Below are positions 1 through 5,674 of a stretch of DNA of 5,674 nucleotides, one piece after another (position 1 is the stretch's first letter; the number at the start of each line of letters is the position of its first letter). Source of the stretch: Ktedonobacteraceae bacterium (GTDB lineage Bacteria > Chloroflexota > Ktedonobacteria > Ktedonobacterales > Ktedonobacteraceae); the NCBI GenBank assembly GCA_017354095.1, contig JAFMRP010000373.1, positions 1-5,674 of the forward strand. The letters are read 5' to 3'. Under the pieces are notes generated by a model. The model saw only the letters and a list, made by a program, of their open reading frames with translations. It had not been told where the DNA came from and ran no database searches. Made by a program: the position numbers and the translations under genes.

Positions 1-472
1 CGCGCTGCTGGGTGTAGACCGGGTGGAACAGAAAGTTGCCTGGCTTGACATCCTGGTGTACGATCTGCGGATTGCGCGTATGCAGGTACCAAAGGCTCTG
101 CGCGGCCTGCATGATAGCGTCGGAGATCTGAATGAGTGACCAATCGCGCCAGGGAGGATCGATTCGCACCAGTTCGGCCAGCGAGCCTTCCTCGATGTAG
201 GGGGAAACCAGAAAGGGCACCTGATGTCCCTCATGGACTGTGTGTCCGTAGTCGATGATGGGGAGTATGTGAGGATGATTGAGCGTACGGGCGATCTCTA
301 TCTCTCGTTGGAAGCGCTCCATTGCCTTGCGATTGCGTTGATCGTCTTCTGCGATGGTATGCATTACTTTCAGGGCGACGAGTTCTTGTGAGTAGGTATC
401 ACGTGCCAGCCATACCACACTCATCATCCCCTGACCTAACCGTTTTAGCCGTTGATACCGCTCCACTACCAT
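1..472 (-). CDS. Hanks-type serine/threonine protein kinase, N-terminal 157 residues (3' end outside window)
   Basis: Reading the minus strand from the ATG at 472-470 gives 157 codons with no stop before the window edge. The protein begins MVVERYQRLKRLGQG. Seen: a glycine-rich loop LGQGMMSVV (12-20), with serine at the third glycine position; VALK with the ATP-binding lysine K35; the likely alpha-C glutamate E57 in FQREIEIARTLNHPHIL (54-70); and the catalytic loop HQDVKPGNFL (139-148) with proton-acceptor D141, K143 and metal-binding N146. The usual HRD arginine is glutamine, so this looks like a non-RD kinase. DFG, the activation loop and any C-terminal sensor or membrane region are not in the window. 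The start is fixed by a GAGGTGG Shine-Dalgarno eight bases upstream and by the kinase domain beginning almost at once. It follows the NACHT gene on the same strand with no room for a separate terminator. It should phosphorylate Ser/Thr in partner proteins; the substrate is unknown, and the NACHT protein is a candidate only by adjacency. Confidence 0.93.
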   Translation of the reverse strand, partial: MVVERYQRLKRLGQGMMSVVWLARDTYSQELVALKVMHTIAEDDQRNRKAMERFQREIEIARTLNHPHILPIIDYGHTVHEGHQVPFLVSPYIEEGSLAELVRIDPPWRDWSLIQISDAIMQAAQSLWYLHTRNPQIVHQDVKPGNFLFHPVYTQQR

Positions 473-499
473 TGCACCATCCACCTCTCTGCTTCAAAC
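473..499 (-). other. Short intergenic junction between NACHT and kinase genes
   Basis: Twenty-seven bases separate the TAA of the NACHT gene from the kinase ATG. Apart from the Shine-Dalgarno I see no hairpin followed by a T-run and no room for a promoter. This favours one transcript and possibly partial translational coupling. A promoter inside the 3' end of the NACHT gene cannot be excluded by eye. Confidence 0.7.
481..490 (-). promoter_or_regulatory. Ribosome binding site of the kinase gene
   Basis: On the minus strand this reads AGAGAGGTGG, with core GAGGTGG at 487-481, eight bases before the ATG at 472. It supports 472 as the start. Another ATG at 480 abuts the Shine-Dalgarno and runs into TAG after four codons, so it is not a sensible start. 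Confidence 0.75.
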
Positions 500-3400
500 T
501 TAGCGTGTGCGTTGCTGATTACCTTTAATGAGTCGCTCATTCTGCTCTTCCAGTAGTTGCTTTTCCCGCATGCTACGCTCAAGCCTGGCGCTCAATACAT
601 TGCGTTCCTGCATGACCTGTGTCAGACTGGCCTGCAGTTGCTCTTTCTCTTCCAATAATTGTTCAATGCTGCCACTCAGTTTGCCTCTCTGCTGTGAGAG
701 TTGTTCTAGCTGGCTGCGTAATCGCTGGTTATCTTCCAGGGCGTGCTGCAGTTCATCGCTGCGGGAGCCACGTTCGTGCTGCTCCTGCTCAAGCGCAAGC
801 TCCAGCTCCTGGATGCGCTGCTGATCGGCGATGATGCGCCCGGTCAGTGTGGCCGTCTCGCGCTTATGAACTTCTCGCTCTTCCCGCAATTCATCGCGCA
901 GGCGTGCCAGTTGTGGCTCGTAGCGCAGGCCCAGTAGTTCGTTAAACAGCTCGCGCTCGGGGCTGCCTTCGGTGCTCTGGTTGCGCAGGTCTATCAGCCG
1001 TCGTGCATTCCAGTAGCCTCCAGCCAGCAGGCCGCCGAGAGAGCGTAGAGATATGGAATAGCGTGCTGGTGACTGTAATCCTGTGTTTCTGGCTGTCAGC
1101 CCATACAGACTGAGCTTTTGGGCTTCCTCCTCCACCTCATCTGGTGCTGATACCATACCCAGCACGCTGGCGATTTCCGCTCGCAATTGCTCTGGCGTTC
1201 CGGCATTCATAAAGCGGTCCAGGAGCGCAAGTTGGGCATCGTCGCCCAGCAGCAGCAAGGAGTAGATCAACTGGCGGCGCTGTTGTGGGTACTCGTCTAG
1301 CGCCTGGATCAGTGGCCGGCTGACCACCTGTTCACCGAGCAGCAACAGGAGACCGATGACACGCAGGTTGGTCTCGTCCACGCCGTGGACCTGTATATAC
1401 TCCACCAGTTCTGAAACCATGGTGCGATCCGCGTAATTCTGCGCGGCTTCGTCGTGGATGCGTTCGAGCAGGAGGGAAGCTGCCATCGCAATGTCGTCTG
1501 GTTTGTGGCCTGTCAGCAAAGCGATCAGTTCATCCTTGACGACCTCGGTATGCATGCTATGAAACACGTCCATTGCTGCCGTGCGCCGTTCAGGATTGCG
1601 GGTATCACTATGTGCCATCCAGATGAAGCGCAGGGCTGGTACACCGATCTCGCGCAGGGTCTCGCGTGCGACCCTGGCCACCATGGGATGGGGATCGGTC
1701 ATCAGTTCGCCCACCAGCGGAACGGCGGGGGCGCCGATGCTGGCCAGCGCTGCCTGTGCGCCCCGCCTACGCTCGTCGACGTAAAGCGACCGCACCAGGC
1801 TCTCTAATATCTCTGCTTGATACATCTCCTTTCGGGAGAGTAATACAAAGGCCTCCGCGACATCGTCGATCAGGTGCGCGTCTTCCAACCCTTCTAGCAG
1901 GGCCGGTAAGCTGATATCCGCCAGCTCATTCGTCAGCAAGCGTAGCAGCACATCGCGTGCGCGCACGGGTAGTTCAGGCGAAAGCTGACGCACCAGTTCG
2001 CCCAGCACCGTCTGCCGTTCATTTTCCTGGTGTGCCAGGGATATAACGATGCGCTGTGCTATTTCGCGCTGCTCGTCCAGTTTCAATCGTACCAGTGGTC
2101 CGAGGATGCGGGGCCCAAACAGGGGCAGGATCTGAGCAGTGATATCGCTACGCTCGGGCTCTCCCAGCAACTCAACCAGCGGAGTGATAGCCACCTCTGG
2201 GTATTGAAGGAGCAGGTCGCTGACGACGCTGTGCAGTGCTGGAAGGTGCAGGGCTTCCAGCAGGCCTGGCACGACCGCTGCTCCGGGCATCTCGCTCAGG
2301 GTGAGCCGTACATAGTCGCGCACTGGCTCGTCGGGATGCAGGAGGTTCCGGGCCAGGACAAGCGCGGCATCGATGCCCTGCGCTTTGAGTATCTGAATAA
2401 TCTGGCGGGCCTGCGCCTCGCTGGCACGTCCCAGCGCCTCAATAAGCTGGTCACCTGGAAATGGCGTCATGCCCAGAATAGCTCGCTGGATGCGTTGTGT
2501 TTGTGCTGTTTCCTGCGCTGTGTCCAGGGCTGTGACTAATTCATCCAGCGCCAGCGGTCCCAACTGACTCAACGCATTGATCGCCTCTTCATAGATGCGT
2601 GGGTTGGTTGAATCCAATAGCCGCCGTAGTGGTGCAACGGCCCGCTCATCGGCGAAACGGCTCAATGCTCGCACGATCGCGACAACCAGTAGCGGTTCCA
2701 GATCTGGCTGCTGCAGCAATATGATCAGCGCAGGCACGCAGCGTGGATCACTGATATGCTCAAGAACCTGTACGAGCAGGCGTGTTCGCGCAGGCACGAC
2801 ATGGAATAGGACCTGGGTGAGTGGTTCAACGACTATCTCGCCAATCTCTCCCAGGATCGCGGCTGCATGTGTAGCCACCATCTCATTTTCATCATGAAGT
2901 ACCAGGTTGATCAGTCCCGTAATGCTCTCCGGTGCATAAAATATCAGTGCTTCCGCTGCCTGCTCCTGCACGGCTGGCGATGCGTCGTTGAGCATCTGTA
3001 GCAGGTGCGGGAGCGCGCGTTGATCGCGAATCGTTTTTATGATCTCCAGAGTGCGCTCGCGCACCAGTGCAGATGGCTGGTTGAGCAGTTCCAGCAGGCG
3101 TGGGATAGCTGGTGCACCGACTTCACGCAGTGCCAGGATCACGTTTTGTGTTGCGACATCATTCTGCGAGGACAGGTAGCTGATGAGGGCGCCAATCACA
3201 CGTTCCCCGCGATTATCGCGCTCATTGAAGTCGCCGCTTTTGCTGGCCTGGCGTACCAGGAGTGTGCGTCCCAGTTCCTGTACATCTGGTTCAGCCTGAT
3301 AATTTGAGGTCAGGACCGGAACTACCGCATCTAGAATGTGCTGGAATTGCATCAGCGAAACCTGGCGGCGTACATCCTGCTCATCTAGAAAGCGTCCTAT

Positions 3401-5674
3401 GATGAGCAGCGCTGCCCGGTGTACACGTAGAATAAACGGGGCAGGCGTGCGATTTTTGAGCTCCTGCAGCACGCGGTTCAGGCTCAGGTCGGGGCCAAGG
3501 CGGATCAGTGCATTCGTCGCTCGTTCGACAATAAAGTTCTCGGCATCGCTCAGGCGAGCTGTCAGGGGTTCGACCGCCTGCAAATCGTCTGTGCCGCCCA
3601 GAATGTTCAGCGCGGCTGCGCGTAGTCGAGTGCTTCTGCCGGGCGCGGGTAGGCTTAGCTGACTGGCTCGTTGGATAACGGTGCGTCCAAAACGTCCCAG
3701 CACGCGTGTCAATCGCTTGACCTGGGCCTCGTAGGCAATATTATCAATTGCATCGGCCAGCTGGGTGAAAAGCATATCTGGCACGACCGCCCGATCTAGC
3801 AGTACCAGCAGCTCGTCGACGCCTTCCACCATCAATAGCGGCAGTAGCGAGCGATAGACCTCCTGTCCACCCTCTTCGGCGCAGCGGGTGAAGATACGCG
3901 CCAGTTCCATGCGTGCCGCGCGATTGCGCACCGCTATTGAGAGAGCATCCTCAACGCTTGGTGGTAATATCACGGTACGCTGTACCTCGGCCTGAGGGGG
4001 TGTCCAGAGCACTCCAACGCACACCAGGCCCAGTGCCAGAGCCTGTAAAACGTAGGCGGGATTGGTGCGACCCAGCACTCCAAACTGCTCTGCCAGCGCC
4101 AGTGGATTATCAATCAGCCCTGCCCAGATGGCTACTGGCTCGCTCCACCGGCCAATATCCTCCAATAATTCTTCCCGTATGGCGGTCGCCTTCTGTGAAG
4201 GCCTGGCATCGAGCAGATAAAAATACTCGGCGACGAGATATTCGGCGATCAGCTCATGCCGGAAGCTCAGCACGCCACCCGGGCTGATATCTACCAGTGC
4301 AGCGCTTAGCGCAAATTGCAATACCAGTGATGTATCAATGGGTGACTCCTCAGTGGCTGTAGCATCGTCTTCGGTGTCTTTTGGTAGTAGAAATGGTCCC
4401 TGGGGGGGATGCTCATCCAGCCAGGTGCGCAATTCATCGGCCAATTCATGGAAACTGGGTAGCTCTTCGCCATGAGTAGAGACGCGCAACTGAATGGCGT
4501 TGCGATCATTGGCCCAGCGCGCCGCGCAGGCAACCTCACTCAGGAAACGCACCACTTCGCGCTCGGTTGGCGCTCCCCGGCTCCATTTTGCCTGGCGCTG
4601 TTCATAGGCGATCAACTGGCGTACATACTCACGCAGCAGGCGGCCCCGTGTATCGATCTGCTTACCACGCTCTACCCCGATTTTGTCAATAATGCCCATC
4701 AGGGTAAAAAGCATCATTGGATTGGTGCAGTGGTAGCGCAAGCGGCTGCGGTCAATCACATGCAAAATCTGCCCGGCGGTGTGCTGCCAGTGTCGATCCT
4801 GTCGTTCTACGTAGCGCTCCACAAATTCGCTGACCTGCTCGGGCTGCAAAGGATAGATCACCATACATGATGCATACCCCTCTTCCACCATCTGCACAAA
4901 GCTCGGCTGCTCTCGAAAATCGACTTCGCGGCAGGTCATGACCAGGCGATTGCGTGTCGTGCGCATCCATTGTACCAGCTCCTCGCAGACCTGGGCCAGG
5001 TAGTTGCTATCAATTTCATTTAAACCATCGCAGAGCAGGATCAGCCGTCCCTGGCGCGACAATTGGTGCAGTTCGGGACGTAAATAGTTCATGCCGGGCA
5101 GATCGCTGGCGTAGAGGAAGTCCAGTATCGTTGCCGATGCATTATTCGAGGACGCTGCCTTGAGGAAGAGGCTGTAGTTTTTCATCGGCACATAGACCGG
5201 GATCTGGCCATGTGTTCTTGCCAGTTGCAGGGGCCGGCTGGACAACTCATACTGGTAGACGCGCAGTGCCATCGTCTTGCCGGCGCCGGGCACTCCAAGG
5301 ATCAATTGATGGCTATGCTGCTGCTGGATCAGGTCCAGGATTGATACCTGCTCTTCCTGAATGGTGACGGTTGCTGTTACCGTATCCTGCTGGTAGACTT
5401 CGGCTGCCTGGCGAATATTGGTGAGGGCCTTTAGCGGGGTATAGAGCTGGTGGTACTCTTCCTGTTCAGCGTGAACGGCCCGCAGGTAGGCCATCAGCGA
5501 GAGTGGTTGGGCGACCAGTAACGCTACTATCGTACTGGTGAGTAGCTCGCCAACAGGCATTGCCAGTAACGAGGGAGTGCGCGTCATCAGTTCTGGAAGC
5601 GCCAGCAGACGCTGGCTGACGGTTCCCTGAGCAGACAGCACAAAGATCCCCGCCTCTAGCAGTGTCAAAACGAG
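500..5674 (-). CDS. Large NACHT-domain STAND NTPase with HEAT-repeat solenoid and C-terminal coiled coil (5' end open)
   Basis: Residues are numbered from a TTG at 5668 (1722 aa to a TAA at 500-502). The frame stays open to the window edge (5674) and that TTG lies inside a hydrophobic stretch, so the true start is probably outside the window. Seen: a hydrophobic segment at about 42-61 that could span the membrane; Walker A GVPGAGKT (125-132); Walker B LILLCDGLNEID (209-220) with D214 followed by the small residue typical of NACHT and catalytic-type E218; sensor-1-like RLVMTCR (241-247); a winged-helix motif FRHELIAEYLVAEYF (469-483). HEAT-like helix pairs fill about 600-1510 and a coiled coil about 583 bases from the gene's 3' end onward covers 1583-1715. 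Known of the family: STAND NTPases are ATP-driven switches that oligomerise after ligand sensing, and several bacterial NACHT proteins act against phages. Inferred: the solenoid is the sensor. No effector domain is recognised. It precedes a kinase gene by 27 bases, probably in one operon. The NACHT and HEAT calls are strong; the biological role is unknown. Confidence 0.93.
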   Translation of the reverse strand, partial: LVLTLLEAGIFVLSAQGTVSQRLLALPELMTRTPSLLAMPVGELLTSTIVALLVAQPLSLMAYLRAVHAEQEEYHQLYTPLKALTNIRQAAEVYQQDTVTATVTIQEEQVSILDLIQQQHSHQLILGVPGAGKTMALRVYQYELSSRPLQLARTHGQIPVYVPMKNYSLFLKAASSNNASATILDFLYASDLPGMNYLRPELHQLSRQGRLILLCDGLNEIDSNYLAQVCEELVQWMRTTRNRLVMTCREVDFREQPSFVQMVEEGYASCMVIYPLQPEQVSEFVERYVERQDRHWQHTAGQILHVIDRSRLRYHCTNPMMLFTLMGIIDKIGVERGKQIDTRGRLLREYVRQLIAYEQRQAKWSRGAPTEREVVRFLSEVACAARWANDRNAIQLRVSTHGEELPSFHELADELRTWLDEHPPQGPFLLPKDTEDDATATEESPIDTSLVLQFALSAALVDISPGGVLSFRHELIAEYLVAEYFYLLDARPSQKATAIREELLEDIGRWSEPVAIWAGLIDNPLALAEQFGVLGRTNPAYVLQALALGLVCVGVLWTPPQAEVQRTVILPPSVEDALSIAVRNRAARMELARIFTRCAEEGGQEVYRSLLPLLMVEGVDELLVLLDRAVVPDMLFTQLADAIDNIAYEAQVKRLTRVLGRFGRTVIQRASQLSLPAPGRSTRLRAAALNILGGTDDLQAVEPLTARLSDAENFIVERATNALIRLGPDLSLNRVLQELKNRTPAPFILRVHRAALLIIGRFLDEQDVRRQVSLMQFQHILDAVVPVLTSNYQAEPDVQELGRTLLVRQASKSGDFNERDNRGERVIGALISYLSSQNDVATQNVILALREVGAPAIPRLLELLNQPSALVRERTLEIIKTIRDQRALPHLLQMLNDASPAVQEQAAEALIFYAPESITGLINLVLHDENEMVATHAAAILGEIGEIVVEPLTQVLFHVVPARTRLLVQVLEHISDPRCVPALIILLQQPDLEPLLVVAIVRALSRFADERAVAPLRRLLDSTNPRIYEEAINALSQLGPLALDELVTALDTAQETAQTQRIQRAILGMTPFPGDQLIEALGRASEAQARQIIQILKAQGIDAALVLARNLLHPDEPVRDYVRLTLSEMPGAAVVPGLLEALHLPALHSVVSDLLLQYPEVAITPLVELLGEPERSDITAQILPLFGPRILGPLVRLKLDEQREIAQRIVISLAHQENERQTVLGELVRQLSPELPVRARDVLLRLLTNELADISLPALLEGLEDAHLIDDVAEAFVLLSRKEMYQAEILESLVRSLYVDERRRGAQAALASIGAPAVPLVGELMTDPHPMVARVARETLREIGVPALRFIWMAHSDTRNPERRTAAMDVFHSMHTEVVKDELIALLTGHKPDDIAMAASLLLERIHDEAAQNYADRTMVSELVEYIQVHGVDETNLRVIGLLLLLGEQVVSRPLIQALDEYPQQRRQLIYSLLLLGDDAQLALLDRFMNAGTPEQLRAEIASVLGMVSAPDEVEEEAQKLSLYGLTARNTGLQSPARYSISLRSLGGLLAGGYWNARRLIDLRNQSTEGSPERELFNELLGLRYEPQLARLRDELREEREVHKRETATLTGRIIADQQRIQELELALEQEQHERGSRSDELQHALEDNQRLRSQLEQLSQQRGKLSGSIEQLLEEKEQLQASLTQVMQERNVLSARLERSMREKQLLEEQNERLIKGNQQRTR
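524..922 (-). other. C-terminal coiled coil of the NACHT protein (residues about 1583-1715)
   Basis: About 130 residues are rich in Glu, Gln, Arg and Leu with heptad-like Leu spacing, for example LEEKEQLQASLTQVMQERN (1672-1690), and without proline between about 1586 and the end. This fits a long parallel coiled coil used for oligomerisation or partner docking. A short linker (about 1530-1580) joins it to the solenoid. Confidence 0.85.
1139..3871 (-). other. HEAT-like repeat solenoid (residues about 600-1510)
   Basis: Units of about 30 residues follow the pattern 'P L . . L L . . . . . . V R . . A . . A L . . I G'. One clear unit lies at 696-725. A nearly unbroken run begins near 849 and goes on to about 1405, for example units starting near 850, 882, 914, 945, 975, 1008, 1039, 1071, 1099, 1130, 1158, 1188, 1220, 1252, 1283, 1313, 1344 and 1376. 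The repeat is at protein level only; the DNA copies are too diverged to show as a tandem repeat. Such solenoids bind proteins or ligands, and in STAND proteins this position is usually the sensor. The stretch 600-690 and the end after 1405 are helical but less regular. Confidence 0.85.
4200..5314 (-). other. NACHT NTPase core and winged-helix region (residues about 119-490)
   Basis: The block starts with a beta strand QLILGVPGAGKT leading into the P-loop (5296-5273). A second strand, IPVYVPMKNY (156-165), precedes Walker B at 5044-5009. Sensor 1 ends with R247. A typical STAND helical stretch follows, with NPMMLFTLMGII (316-327) matching the conserved 'NP..L..l' motif after the ATPase core. 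The final motif is the winged-helix FRHELIAEYLVAEYF. An acidic, low-complexity stretch at 428-445 interrupts the region just before the winged helix and is probably a flexible insert. Domain edges are approximate. Confidence 0.88.
4402..4408 (-). repeat. Seven-base C homopolymer within the NACHT gene
   Basis: The plus strand has seven G in a row, read as seven C in the coding strand across the codons of His-Pro-Pro (residues 420-422), in the linker before the winged helix. It is a possible slippage site, but there is no sign that it is used; the reading frame is intact here. Confidence 0.5.

Noticed and set aside
466..480. Four-codon ATG...TAG mini-frame overlapping the kinase start
   Set aside because: Its ATG directly abuts the Shine-Dalgarno, too close for initiation, so a regulatory leader is unlikely.
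322..528. 68-codon plus-strand open frame over the gene junction
   Set aside because: Antisense to the kinase glycine loop and the intergenic junction; low-complexity Pro/Leu tail, no family resemblance.
1454..1807. 117-codon plus-strand open frame
   Set aside because: Antisense shadow of HEAT repeats; Cys/His-rich composition is the by-product of the opposite frame and shows no ordered zinc-binding pattern.
2030..2539. 169-codon open frame on the plus strand
   Set aside because: It lies wholly antisense to the HEAT region of the NACHT gene, its translation is rich in Gln, Trp and Cys with no recognisable domain, and the minus-strand frame is clearly the coding one.
4306..4539. 77-codon minus-strand frame inside the NACHT gene
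   Set aside because: Shifted-frame shadow of the same strand; its only possible meaning is as a slippage product, covered under the C7 tract.
4472..4870. 132-codon plus-strand open frame
   Set aside because: Antisense to the NACHT helical region; no motif, no convincing ribosome binding site.
5009..5044. Asn in place of Asp in the Walker B motif (DGLNE instead of DGLDE)
   Set aside because: The magnesium-binding Asp and the catalytic Glu are kept, and DGLNE is a common variant in bacterial NACHT proteins, so it is not evidence of inactivity.

Overview
The window is one accessory-type locus read entirely on the minus strand. It holds two genes in tandem, both cut by the window edges, and no RNA genes, mobile elements, CRISPR arrays or long non-coding stretches. 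Coding density is close to 100%; the only intergenic DNA is 27 bases (473-499).

The upstream gene (500 to at least 5668, open through 5674) encodes a very large STAND-type NTPase. In order it has an N-terminal hydrophobic region with at least one plausible membrane segment, a NACHT NTPase core with clear Walker A, Walker B, sensor-1 and winged-helix motifs, a long superhelix of about twenty HEAT-like helix pairs, and a C-terminal coiled coil of about 130 residues. No catalytic effector domain is recognisable in the part that can be seen.

The downstream gene (1-472) is the N-terminal half of a bacterial Hanks-type Ser/Thr protein kinase. It has a good Shine-Dalgarno sequence and an ATG start only 27 bases after the NACHT gene's stop codon, so the two are probably co-transcribed. 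It carries the glycine-rich loop, the VALK lysine and a catalytic loop in the variant form HQDVKPGN. The window ends before its DFG motif.

The moderately high G+C content, the large NACHT-HEAT architecture and the HQD-type Hanks kinase suggest a multicellular, signalling-rich bacterium. From memory of such families, Ktedonobacteria (Chloroflexota) is my best guess, held with low to moderate confidence; Actinobacteria, Cyanobacteria or other Chloroflexota are alternatives.

Working model (inference): the NACHT-HEAT protein senses a ligand through its solenoid, assembles in an ATP-dependent way, possibly at the membrane, and works with the adjacent kinase in a signalling or defence pathway. The sequence itself shows the architecture and the gene pairing; it does not show the ligand, the output or a defence role.
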